From JAJZRJ01 sp040757055 (GTDB taxonomy: Bacteria; Desulfobacterota; Desulfobulbia; Desulfobulbales; Desulfurivibrionaceae), in contig JBFLXY010000007.1 of the NCBI GenBank assembly GCA_040757055.1, forward strand, positions 62,001 through 126,000: a DNA stretch of 64,000 nt, given 5' to 3'. The first letter of the stretch is position 1, and each line of letters begins with the position of its first letter. The notes under the pieces are model-generated. The model was not told the DNA's origin, ran no database searches, and was given only the letters and a program-made list of their open reading frames with translations. A program made the position numbers and the translations under genes. This document shows positions 56,535-64,000 of the stretch, piece after piece.

Positions 56535-58734
56535 TCCCCGGCCCCCCGAGGAAGCAGTCATCGAGCGAGACCGGCGGCGCCGCAAAAAGCGGCTCCGGGT
56601 CATCATCCTGGTTTCTCTCGCCCTGTTCGCGCTCTTCACCTACCTGGAAACCAGGGTCTTCGATCTGGGCACGCTGCCGTTGCCGGTGAGCGGCAATGTC
56701 CTCATCTTCGTGCTCATCAACCTCAACATGCTTCTTTTGCTGCTGGTGATTTTTCTGGTGCTGCGCGAGCTGACCCAGCTCGTCTTCGAGCGCAAGCGCC
56801 GCATTCTCGGCACCCGGCTGCGGACCAAGCTGGTCATCTCCTTTGTCTCCCTCTCCCTCATCCCCACCGGGCTGCTTTTTTTCGTGGCCCTCCAGTTCAT
56901 CTCCACCAGCATGGACTACTGGTTCAACAGCAATGTCGAACAGTCGCTCCTCGAATCGCTCAACATCGCCAAGGAGGTCTATCAGGCCACCGAGGACGAG
57001 GTAGTGCGGCAGGGGCGGGTGGTTGCCGGGCAACTGGAGGTGCGGCCGGCCGGCCATCCCCTGACCCCGACCCTGAAGGAGGAACTGGCCGGTCATGGCC
57101 TGGCTGGCCTGGAAGTGGTTTCCGACGAGCGGGTGGTGGTCGCGGCGGAATTTGCGTCTTCCTTGGCAGGCCGCTCCCTGCCGGAAATTCCCATGGAATA
57201 CCTGCGCCGCACCCTGGAGGGAGAAAGGGGGCTGGTGGCGGCCCAGCCGCTGACCGACGGCGGGGAACTGCTCCGCGGCTTTACGCCGGTCCTGGTCGAG
57301 AGCGGCCGGCCGGGGGTGCTGGTCATCAGCCGGCTCATCCCGCGGGAGCGGCTGGCTCGGATGGAAACCATCTCCACCGGGGTCGAAGGCTACCGCCAGC
57401 TCATGATCCTCAAGGCGCCGCTCAAGACGAGCCTCATCGTCATGCTGCTCATCGTCACCCTGCTCATCGTTTTCTGCGCGGTCTGGTTCGGTTTTTACGT
57501 GGCCAACGGCCTCACCGGCCCGATCAAGCGGCTGGCCGACGCCACCCACCGCATTGCCGAGGGCGACCTCGATTTCGTGCTGGAGAAGACCTCGGGCGAC
57601 GAGATGGGCACCCTGGTGGATTCCTTCAACCAGATGACCCACGATCTCAAGGTGAGCCGGGAGCAGATCGTGGCCACCAGCCAGGAACTCGACAACCGGC
57701 GGCGCTACACCGAGATCATTCTTCAGAACGTGGCCGCCGGCGTCATCTCGCTTGACGACTCCGGCAAGATCATCACCATCAACCGCTTTGCCGAGGAACT
57801 GCTCAAGATACGCCGGGAAGACCTGCTCGGCCGTCACTACCGCGCCATCCTGCGCCAGGAGCACCTGCATATCCTCGAAGGATTCCTTGCCGAGCTGGGG
57901 CGCTCGGGCAAATCCTCGATCCAGCGGCCGCTGCGGCTCACGGTGGGTGAGGAGACCTTCTCCCTGCGCGTCAATTTCACCAGGCTGGAGGATGAGGAAC
58001 ACCGGCCCCTTGGCGTGGTGCTGGTTTTCGACAACCTCACCGAACTGGAAAAGGCCCAGCGCATGGCGGCCTGGCGTGAGGTGGCGCGTCGCATCGCCCA
58101 CGAGGTCAAGAATCCCCTCACCCCGATCCAGCTCTCGGCCCAGCGCCTGCGCAAGAAATACCTGGACCAGTTCGCCGCCGAGGGCGAGGTCTTCGACCTC
58201 TGCACCAAGACCATCATCAACCAGGTCGATGAGCTGCAACGGCTGGTGAGCGAATTCTCCAGCTTCGCCCGCATGCCGGCCATCCAGAAGTCGCGCAACA
58301 ATCTGGCGGAGATGGCGAAGGAGGTGCTGGCCCTCTACCAGGAGGCGCACAAGAATATTCGCTTCACCCTGCGGGTTGCCGAGGAAATGCCGGAATTTCT
58401 CTTCGATCTGAAGCAGTTGAAGCGGGTCTTTATCAACCTGCTCGACAATGCGGTGGCGGCCATCGGCGAGCAGGGAGCCATCGACGTTGCCATTGCCTGC
58501 GACCGGGAGAGGAAGCTGGCGATTCTGGAGGTGGCCGATGACGGCCCCGGGGTGCGCGATGAAGACAAGCTGCGGCTCTTTGAGCCCTATTTCTCCACCA
58601 AGAAGTCCGGCACCGGCCTTGGCCTTGCCATTGCCAGCACCGCGGTGACCGACCACGGCGGTGCCATCCGGGTGCGGGACAATGTGCCGGCCGGCGCGGT
58701 CTTCGTGGTGGAACTGCCGCTCGCTTTTGAATAG
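56497..58734 (+). CDS. ntrY: NtrY-type membrane sensor kinase
   Basis: 745 residues from TTG 56497 (overlapping the previous gene by 38 bases); the other start candidate is ATC 56560 behind GAGGAAG. Two helices near the N-terminus (about 33-52 and 63-88), a third at about 105-125, a periplasmic part, a helix at about 310-335 with HAMP, PAS (about 405-510), then HisKA with RRIAHEVKNPLTPIQLSAQRL, and HATPase ending in GTGLGLAIASTAV. The arrangement is that of NtrY, which with NtrX responds to nitrogen or redox state. ntrX follows after 45 bases. Confidence 0.92.
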   Translation: MKPTGIPYSSATDPRPPEEAVIERDRRRRKKRLRVIILVSLALFALFTYLETRVFDLGTLPLPVSGNVLIFVLINLNMLLLLLVIFLVLRELTQLVFERKRRILGTRLRTKLVISFVSLSLIPTGLLFFVALQFISTSMDYWFNSNVEQSLLESLNIAKEVYQATEDEVVRQGRVVAGQLEVRPAGHPLTPTLKEELAGHGLAGLEVVSDERVVVAAEFASSLAGRSLPEIPMEYLRRTLEGERGLVAAQPLTDGGELLRGFTPVLVESGRPGVLVISRLIPRERLARMETISTGVEGYRQLMILKAPLKTSLIVMLLIVTLLIVFCAVWFGFYVANGLTGPIKRLADATHRIAEGDLDFVLEKTSGDEMGTLVDSFNQMTHDLKVSREQIVATSQELDNRRRYTEIILQNVAAGVISLDDSGKIITINRFAEELLKIRREDLLGRHYRAILRQEHLHILEGFLAELGRSGKSSIQRPLRLTVGEETFSLRVNFTRLEDEEHRPLGVVLVFDNLTELEKAQRMAAWREVARRIAHEVKNPLTPIQLSAQRLRKKYLDQFAAEGEVFDLCTKTIINQVDELQRLVSEFSSFARMPAIQKSRNNLAEMAKEVLALYQEAHKNIRFTLRVAEEMPEFLFDLKQLKRVFINLLDNAVAAIGEQGAIDVAIACDRERKLAILEVADDGPGVRDEDKLRLFEPYFSTKKSGTGLGLAIASTAVTDHGGAIRVRDNVPAGAVFVVELPLAFE
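56548..56562 (+). promoter_or_regulatory. Shine-Dalgarno leading to an in-frame ATC before ntrY
   Basis: GAGGAAG (56548-56554) is followed after five bases by ATC 56560 in the ntrY frame. No ATG or GTG start precedes the first membrane helix; the only classical alternative is TTG 56497. Confidence 0.4.
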
Positions 58735-58767
58735 CGAAAAGGCACGAACAAAGAGGGACTGCTCTGG

Positions 58768-58773
58768 TATAGT
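58768..58773 (+). promoter_or_regulatory. Extended -10 directly before ntrX
   Basis: TGGTATAGTG: TATAGT preceded by TGG, only 7 bases from the ntrX ATG; no -35. If used, the transcript would be almost leaderless. Confidence 0.3.
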
Positions 58774-58779
58774 GGGAAC

Positions 58780-60165
58780 ATGGCGCAGCAACGGGTTCTG
58801 ATCATCGACGACGAGGCGAGCATCCGGGAATCGCTCTCCGGCATCCTGTCGGACGAGGGCTTTTCGCCGCTTGCCGCCGCCAATGCCGAAGAAGGCCTTG
58901 TTCGCCTCGAAGAGGTGCGGGCCGACCTGGTGCTGCTCGACATCTGGATGCCGGGCATGGACGGCATGGAGGCGCTCAAGAAGATCAAGGAACTCTATCC
59001 CGACCTGCCGGTGATCATGATCTCCGGCCACGGCACCATCGAGACCGCGGTGCAGGCCACCCGTCTCGGCGCCTTCGATTTCATCGAAAAGCCCCTTTCC
59101 TACGACAAGATCATCCTGGCCATACACAATGCCCTGCAGCTGGCCGCCCTGGCCCAGGAAAACCGTATCCTGCGGGAGCAGGCGGCGGGCCGGCATCGTG
59201 GCATCACCGGCAACTCGCCGGTCATGCTCCAGCTCAAGGCGCAGATCGAGCGGGTGGCGCCCACCGACGCCTGGGTGCTCATCCGCGGCGAGCACGGCAC
59301 CGGCAAGGAGCTGGTGGCCCAGACTCTCCATCAGCTCTCGCCGCTGGCCGCGAAACCCATGGTGGCGATCAACTGCGCGGCGATTCCCGAGGAATTGATC
59401 GAGAGCGAACTCTTTGGCCATGAAAAGGGTTCCTTCACCGGCGCCACCGGCAGCCGGCGCGGCAAATTCGACCTGGCCAACGGCGGCATGCTCTTTCTGG
59501 ACGAGATCGGCGACATGAGTCTGAAGACCCAGGCCAAGATCCTGCGCATCCTCCAGGAGCAGAAGTTCGAGCGGGTGGGCGGCGCCAAGACCATCAGCGT
59601 CAATGTGCGGGTGCTGGCCGCCACCAACAAGAATCTGGAGGCGGAGATCGAGCAGGGAACCTTCCGGGCCGATCTTTTTTACCGGCTCAATGTGGTGCCC
59701 ATCTTCGTGCCGCCGCTTCGTGAGCGGCTGGAAGACCTGCCGCTGCTGGTGGAGGATTTCGTGGCCGACTGCTTTCGCAAGGGATTCGGCCGCAAACGCT
59801 TTGCCAGGGCGGCGCTGCAGCTCATGGCCCGGCACCCGTGGCCCGGCAACGTGCGCGAACTGCGCAACTTTGTCGAACGGGCCTTGATCATGAGTCCGGG
59901 CGAGGAGGTGAGCGAGGCGGAGGTGCGGATGCTGCTGGGCGGCGGCGCGGCCAAGGCCGCGCCCCAGAGCCCCGAGGAATATCTCGCTGCCTATAAAAAT
60001 CTCTCCTACAAGGAGGCGAAGCGCCTCTTCGAGCGCGACTATCTCGGTCTGCAACTGGCCGCCAACCACGGCAATATCTCGCAGACCGCGGAACAAATCG
60101 GCCTGGAGCGGAGTCATCTTCACAAGAAGATGAAATCGCTCGCCATGGAGGGGGGCGAAGGGTAA
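58780..60165 (+). CDS. ntrX: NtrX-type sigma-54-dependent response regulator
   Basis: 461 residues. Receiver (1-120, Asp54 in LLDIWMPGMDG), AAA+ domain (about 140-370) with Walker A GEHGTGKE, Walker B FLDEIGD, arginine finger region, and the sigma-54 contact loop reading GSFTGA instead of GAFTGA; C-terminal Fis-type helix-turn-helix (about 415-455, NHGNISQTAEQIGLERSHLHKKMK). It should activate sigma-54 promoters when phosphorylated by NtrY just upstream. The A-to-S change occurs in some active members. Confidence 0.93.
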   Translation: MAQQRVLIIDDEASIRESLSGILSDEGFSPLAAANAEEGLVRLEEVRADLVLLDIWMPGMDGMEALKKIKELYPDLPVIMISGHGTIETAVQATRLGAFDFIEKPLSYDKIILAIHNALQLAALAQENRILREQAAGRHRGITGNSPVMLQLKAQIERVAPTDAWVLIRGEHGTGKELVAQTLHQLSPLAAKPMVAINCAAIPEELIESELFGHEKGSFTGATGSRRGKFDLANGGMLFLDEIGDMSLKTQAKILRILQEQKFERVGGAKTISVNVRVLAATNKNLEAEIEQGTFRADLFYRLNVVPIFVPPLRERLEDLPLLVEDFVADCFRKGFGRKRFARAALQLMARHPWPGNVRELRNFVERALIMSPGEEVSEAEVRMLLGGGAAKAAPQSPEEYLAAYKNLSYKEAKRLFERDYLGLQLAANHGNISQTAEQIGLERSHLHKKMKSLAMEGGEG

Positions 60166-60203
60166 GGACGGCCAGCCCGGCCGCCGCCCGACGGAGGATA
60201 CCG

Positions 60204-61961
60204 ATGACGGACTACGACACCAACCTGCCGGACCAGAAAGAACTGGAGCGCGAAATCGGCGACTACCTCACCCGCAAGTACGGACGCAAGGTGAAGATCG
60301 TCTCTTCCGGCTTATTTCCCATGGCCGACCAGGAGGAGGGCGAGGCGGGATCGCCGCCGGTCAAAGCGGCTGCGCCGTTCCACTTCGACATCACCCCGGA
60401 GGAACTCATCGCCCATCTCGACCAGTACGTCATCCGCCAGGACGAGGCCAAGGCGATCCTCGCCACCAAGATCTGCACCCATTTCAACCGGATCAGCTAC
60501 GCCCTGAAGCACCCGCGCCAGGCCAGGCGCAACGTCGGCCAGATCAAGAACAACGTGCTGATGATGGGCCCCACCGGGGTGGGCAAGACCTTCCTCATCA
60601 AGCTCATTGCCCAGCGCCTGGGCGTGCCCTTCATCAAGGGCGACGCCACCAAGTTCAGCGAGACCGGCTACGTGGGCGGCGACGTGGAGGACCTGGTCCG
60701 CGACCTGGTGCGCCAGGCAGATGGCGACCTCGAACGCGCCCAGTACGGCATCATCTACATCGACGAGATCGACAAGATCGCGGCCAGCGAATACCGCATC
60801 GGCGCCGATGTCTCCCGTACCGGTGTGCAGCGCGCCTTGTTGAAGCCCATGGAGGAGACCGAGGTGGAACTCAAGGTGCCCCACGACCCCATCTCGCAGA
60901 TCGAGGCCATCGAGCACTTTCGCGCCACCGGCAGGCGTGAGAAGCGGAGTATCAATACCCGCAACATCCTCTTCATCATGAGCGGCGCTTTTGCCGGCCT
61001 GGACGAGATCATCCGCAAACGGGTGCAGCAGCAGGCCATCGGCTTTGAAAAGGCGGTGCATTCCGCCAGGGACGCCGGCAAATTTTTGAAGCACGTCAAG
61101 GCCGAGGACCTGATCCAGTTCGGCTTCGAGAGCGAGTTTGTCGGCCGGCTGCCGGTGCTGGCGGTGCTGGAGGAACTCTCCGTCGACGACCTCTATGCCA
61201 TTCTCCTCAACCCCAACAGTTCGGTGACCGTGGGCAAAAAGCAGGACTTTCGCGCCTATGGCATCAAGATCCAGTTCGAGGACCCGGCATTGCGCGAGAT
61301 CGCCGAGCGGGCCTTCTGCGAGCGCACCGGCGCCCGGGGACTGTCCAGCGTCATGGAGCGCACCCTGCTCCATTTCGAGAAGAAGCTGCCTTCCACCCCC
61401 ATCCGCCATCTGGTGGTCACCCTCGATGTGGTACGCAGCCCCAAGGCCGAATTGTTGCGGCTGCTCGACGATCCGGCCTGCCAGGCCATGCACCGCGAGC
61501 GCTACGAGGTGCTGGAGCACGTGGAGTACAAGCGCCTCGTCGATTTCATCCTGGAGCGCATGGGGAATTACCTCGAAACCAACGAGGTGCTGGCCACACC
61601 TTCCCGGCTGGCGTTGATGGCCAGACAGGCCCAGGCCGAAGACCTCGACCCGCGCGAGGTCTGCGACCAGTTCATCCGGCTGGTCCAGCGCATCCTCGAA
61701 TGCGCGAAAAAGATTTCCGAAAAGTGCGGGGTGCCGGTCACCTTCAGCGATGACGCCATCGACCGCATCCTGACCAAGGAGCCGCGCGACGAGGCAACCA
61801 TCAACCAGACCTGCGAGGCGATCCTCCAGGCCATGGAATACGGATTGCGGCTCCTGAGCCAGAAAAAGGAGATCACCGGCGTGGTGATTCCGGCCGAGGG
61901 GATCGACATGCCGGACAAATATATCAATGCCCTCGTGAGCAAGGCATTCAAGGTGGAATAA
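60204..61961 (+). CDS. ClpX-like AAA+ ATPase without zinc finger
   Basis: 585 residues. The AAA core matches ClpX: Walker A GPTGVGKT (about 121-128), pore loop SETGYVGGDVEDLV, Walker B IIYIDEIDKI, sensor and ClpX-type C-domain (ERTGARGLSSVMERTLL). The N-terminal zinc domain of ClpX is absent; a short charged leader (about 60 residues) replaces it. An IGF tripeptide at 279-281 (AIGFEKAVH) sits where ClpX docks ClpP. A C-terminal extension of about 120 residues is unrecognised. No clpP nearby. Probably an unfoldase with its own substrate set. Confidence 0.85.
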   Translation: MTDYDTNLPDQKELEREIGDYLTRKYGRKVKIVSSGLFPMADQEEGEAGSPPVKAAAPFHFDITPEELIAHLDQYVIRQDEAKAILATKICTHFNRISYALKHPRQARRNVGQIKNNVLMMGPTGVGKTFLIKLIAQRLGVPFIKGDATKFSETGYVGGDVEDLVRDLVRQADGDLERAQYGIIYIDEIDKIAASEYRIGADVSRTGVQRALLKPMEETEVELKVPHDPISQIEAIEHFRATGRREKRSINTRNILFIMSGAFAGLDEIIRKRVQQQAIGFEKAVHSARDAGKFLKHVKAEDLIQFGFESEFVGRLPVLAVLEELSVDDLYAILLNPNSSVTVGKKQDFRAYGIKIQFEDPALREIAERAFCERTGARGLSSVMERTLLHFEKKLPSTPIRHLVVTLDVVRSPKAELLRLLDDPACQAMHRERYEVLEHVEYKRLVDFILERMGNYLETNEVLATPSRLALMARQAQAEDLDPREVCDQFIRLVQRILECAKKISEKCGVPVTFSDDAIDRILTKEPRDEATINQTCEAILQAMEYGLRLLSQKKEITGVVIPAEGIDMPDKYINALVSKAFKVE

Positions 61962-61987
61962 GCCCTTTCAGGAAAAGGAGAGAATCC

Positions 61988-62968
61988 ATGATGTTCCCCG
62001 AGTATCGTCCCCGCCGCCTGCGGCGTAATGAGCCGCTGCGCGCGCTCATCCGCGAGACCACGCTGTCGCCGGCGCATCTCATTTATCCGCTTTTTGTCAT
62101 GCCGGGCAAGAACAAGCGGGAGGAGGTGGGCTCCATGCCCGGCGTCTTCCGCCTCACGGTCGATCAGCTGGCCAAAGAGGCGCAGGAGTGCCTGAGCTTG
62201 GGCATCAACCATGTTATCCTCTTCGGCCTGCCGGAGAAGAAGGACCCCATGGGCTCCGGGGCGCACGCCAAGGACGGCATCATCCAGCGGGCGATCAAGG
62301 AGCTGAAGAACAGGGAGCCGCAGCTCATGGTCTCCACCGATGTCTGCCTCTGCGAATACACCAGCCACGGCCACTGCGGGGTGATCCTGAACAGGCAGGT
62401 GGACAACGACGCCACCCTGGAAATCCTCGCCCAGACGGCGCTGTCCCACGCCATGGCCGGCGCCGACATGGTGGCTCCTTCCGATATGATGGACGGCCGG
62501 GTGGGGGCGATCCGCGCGGCACTCGACGAGAACAATTTCGAGATGGTGCCGATCATGTCCTACGCGGTGAAGTACGCCTCTGCCTTCTACGGCCCCTTCC
62601 GCGATGCCGCGGACTGCGCGCCCCAGGAGGGGGATCGCAAGGCCTACCAGATGGACCCGGCCAATGCCCGCGAGGCCCTGCGCGAGGCTACGCTTGATGT
62701 GGACGAGGGCGCCGATATCCTCATGGTGAAGCCCGCCATGCCCTACCTGGACATCATCCGCATGCTGCGCGACGAGTTCGACCTGCCCATCGCCGCCTAC
62801 CAGGTGAGCGGCGAATACGCCATGATCAAGGCCGCGGCCGAACGAGGCTGGATCGACGGCGAGCGGGTGATGTGCGAGAGCTTGATCGGCATCCGCCGCG
62901 CCGGCGCGGAGATCATCCTCACCTATTTTGCCAAGGAGTTTGCCAAGGCCTATGGCAAGCTCGGCTGA
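61988..62968 (+). CDS. hemB: Porphobilinogen synthase
   Basis: 326 residues. The zinc-cysteine site DVCLCEYTSHGHCG (about 118-131) and both Schiff-base lysines (MSYAVKYAS and ILMVKPAMPY) are present. It condenses two 5-aminolevulinates to porphobilinogen for haem, sirohaem and cobalamin. AAGGAGAG precedes the ATG. It may share a transcript with the ClpX-like gene, 26 bases upstream. A bidirectional terminator follows. Confidence 0.97.
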   Translation: MMFPEYRPRRLRRNEPLRALIRETTLSPAHLIYPLFVMPGKNKREEVGSMPGVFRLTVDQLAKEAQECLSLGINHVILFGLPEKKDPMGSGAHAKDGIIQRAIKELKNREPQLMVSTDVCLCEYTSHGHCGVILNRQVDNDATLEILAQTALSHAMAGADMVAPSDMMDGRVGAIRAALDENNFEMVPIMSYAVKYASAFYGPFRDAADCAPQEGDRKAYQMDPANAREALREATLDVDEGADILMVKPAMPYLDIIRMLRDEFDLPIAAYQVSGEYAMIKAAAERGWIDGERVMCESLIGIRRAGAEIILTYFAKEFAKAYGKLG

Positions 62969-62988
62969 GCCCTGGGCTTGGCAGGCAG

Positions 62989-63018
62989 AAAAAGCCCGGG
63001 GGTTTCCGGGCTTTTTTT
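62989..63018. terminator. Bidirectional terminator between hemB and mogA-like
   Basis: AAAAAGCCCGG (62989-62999) pairs with CCGGGCTTTTT (63006-63016), with seven T on the plus side and five on the minus side. The TAA stop of the minus-strand gene overlaps the plus-strand T-run. Confidence 0.9.
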
Positions 63019-63520
63019 ATGCAGCAGGCGGCGCGCAGTCGGCCGGGTCGCCCTTGATCTTGGCAATGGCGTGGTGAAGCGCGGGCAGGATAACGGTCAG
63101 GTTTTCGGTGGCCGCCTTCTGGCTGCCGGGCAGGGTGATGATGAGGCTTGTGCCTCGGATGCCCACCACCCCGCGGGAGAGCATGGCGTTTGGGGTCTTG
63201 AGCAGGCTCTGCTGGCGCATGGCCTCGGCCATGCCCGGCACCTCCTTGTCGAAGAGGGGGCGCACCGCCTCGGGGGTCACGTCGGTGGGCGCCACGCCGG
63301 TGCCGCCGGTGGAGACGACAAGGTCGATCCCCTGCTGGTCGATCCAGGCGCGCATGGCCTGCTGGATCGCCTCGATCCGGTCGGGCACGATGGCGGTGGC
63401 CGTGACGGTGTAGCCTTGGGCCAGCAGCATCTCGCAGAGGGCCGGGCCGCTGGTGTCCTGCCGCTCGTTGCGGGAGCCCTTGTCGCTGACAGTGAGAACG
63501 GCGCAGGTGTATGGGGGCAT
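63017..63520 (-). CDS. MogA/MoaB-family molybdopterin adenylyltransferase
   Basis: 167 residues from ATG 63520 (GAGGAA six bases upstream). AVLTVSDKGSRNERQDTSGPAL, VVSTGGTGVAPTDVTPEAV and GTSLIITLPGSQKAATENL fit MogA-type proteins, which adenylylate molybdopterin before molybdate insertion. MoaB, its close relative, cannot be excluded. No other moa/moe gene is near. Molybdenum or tungsten enzymes such as formate dehydrogenase, often selenoproteins, would fit with selB. Confidence 0.92.
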   Translation of the reverse strand: MPPYTCAVLTVSDKGSRNERQDTSGPALCEMLLAQGYTVTATAIVPDRIEAIQQAMRAWIDQQGIDLVVSTGGTGVAPTDVTPEAVRPLFDKEVPGMAEAMRQQSLLKTPNAMLSRGVVGIRGTSLIITLPGSQKAATENLTVILPALHHAIAKIKGDPADCAPPAA

Positions 63521-63601
63521 GCAGGTTCCTCGTCTGTTTGAATCCTTGTTTCTATTCACCAAAAAAACATAATGAAGTCAAGGAACTATTCCGAATCCCG
63601 G

Positions 63602-63630
63602 TTGTGTTTCCAATGGGAACCTGCTATGGT
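63602..63630 (+). promoter_or_regulatory. murJ promoter
   Basis: TTGTGT (63602-63607), 17-base spacer, TATGGT (63625-63630) preceded by TGC (extended -10). The leader before ATG 63688 would be about 50 nt. Confidence 0.55.
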
Positions 63631-63687
63631 GCTTGAAAATTGCTGGACTGGCTGGCGGCGGAGCGGGCCGCAGCGTGAGGGAGGCGC

Positions 63688-64000
63688 ATGAGCAAGGCGG
63701 CACAGGATACCGGCACCATTGCCCGCTCGGCCGGCACGGTCGGCATTGCCGTCATGTGCAGCCGGGTGCTGGGGCTGGTGCGGGAGCAGGTCTTTGCCTT
63801 CCTCTTTGGCGCCGGCTTTGCCTTTGACGCCTTTGTCGTGGCCTTCCGCATCCCCAACCTCCTGCGCGACCTCTTTGCCGAAGGGGCGCTCTCCGCCGCC
63901 TTTGTCGCGGTCTTTTCCGATTACGACGAAAACCAGGGCACCGAGAAAACGTGGCAGCTCGCCAACACGGTGCTCGCCTTCTTCTGTGTGGTGCTGAGCG
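63688..64000 (+). CDS. murJ: MurJ lipid II flippase, N-terminal part (cut by window edge)
   Basis: The first 104 residues are visible; the frame is open to the window end. GAGGGAGG precedes the ATG. IARSAGTVGIAVMCSRVLGL, DAFVVAFRIPNLLRDLFAEGALSAAFVAVF is the strongly conserved MurJ/MviN start, with the arginine (Arg in FRIPN region) needed for lipid II binding. It flips lipid II to the periplasm for peptidoglycan polymerases such as the PBP at 4400-7228. Confidence 0.94.
   Translation, partial: MSKAAQDTGTIARSAGTVGIAVMCSRVLGLVREQVFAFLFGAGFAFDAFVVAFRIPNLLRDLFAEGALSAAFVAVFSDYDENQGTEKTWQLANTVLAFFCVVLS

Noticed and set aside
56470..60123. 1217-residue minus-strand reading frame
   Set aside because: Antisense of ntrY and ntrX, both of which have full motif sets on the plus strand.
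63541..63600. TTGACT as a -35 for the mogA-like gene
   Set aside because: No acceptable -10 at 16-18 bases.

Overview
The window is a GC-rich, densely coded stretch of bacterial chromosome. It holds mostly housekeeping genes in tight operons, two toxin-antitoxin modules and several signal-transduction genes. SelB, a fused SecDF, an NtrYX pair, a long-form HflX, PAS domains carrying Cys-x(9-10)-Cys-x2-Cys-Pro, a CheX-like DUF3334-type protein and the order rpsB-tsf-pyrH-frr-uppS-cdsA-dxr-rseP-tsaB suggest a Desulfobacterota (deltaproteobacterial, perhaps Desulfobulbales-like) organism. That placement is inference from gene content. No rRNA, tRNA, insertion sequence, prophage or CRISPR array was seen.

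Layout. 1-3397 (+): end of a sensor kinase, a rhomboid protease and a U32 peptidase-family protein. 3459-7228 (-): an FmdB zinc ribbon, a SEC-C protein and a bifunctional penicillin-binding protein. 7536-10130 (+): a membrane-anchored zinc-ribbon protein with about 97 pentapeptide repeats. 10296-10809 (+): a Phd/RelE-type toxin-antitoxin pair. 10879-11964 (-): an orphan MreB/Hsp70-fold actin-like protein. 12249-18625 (+): HrpA, a PAS-PAS-GAF-GGDEF protein and a CheZ-like phosphatase. 18700-19802 (-): YefM-YoeB with its operator, then an unknown small protein behind a triple-ACTAGT promoter. 20037-27454 (-): tsaB-rseP-dxr-cdsA-uppS, and upstream of it frr-pyrH-tsf-rpsB. 27752-29381 (+): two LPS heptose genes. 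29394-34555 (-): ftsB-like, tatC, an HD hydrolase, a YkgJ-like protein and secDF. 34819-41912 (+): a signalling island with two histidine kinases (one with REC-PAS, one with Cache and two receivers), a lone receiver, an ICMT-like membrane protein and a PotD-like periplasmic protein. 42099-45564 (+): rsfS, gpmI, thrC. 45660-55758 (+): a cNMP-domain kinase, purine/MTA phosphorylase, MTA/SAH deaminase, a His-rich membrane protein, a CheX-like protein, an Mrp ATPase, an MBL hydrolase, selB and hflX. 55947-62968 (+): a DUF4390-like secreted protein, ntrY, ntrX, a ClpX-like ATPase and hemB. 63017-63520 (-): mogA-like. 63688-end (+): start of murJ.

Functional themes are envelope building and protein export (PBP, UppS, CdsA, RseP, SecDF, TatC, MurJ, heptose genes), translation (RpsB, Tsf, Frr, RsfS, HflX, HrpA, TsaB, SelB) and sensing. 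Observations most worth following up: the 34.8-41.9 kb signalling island; the giant pentapeptide protein; a ClpX-like ATPase that lacks the zinc domain but keeps an IGF loop; the orphan actin-like gene; an SECIS-like hairpin just after the FmdB UGA stop; and two genes (hflX, ntrY) where a good Shine-Dalgarno leads to an in-frame ATC instead of an ATG.
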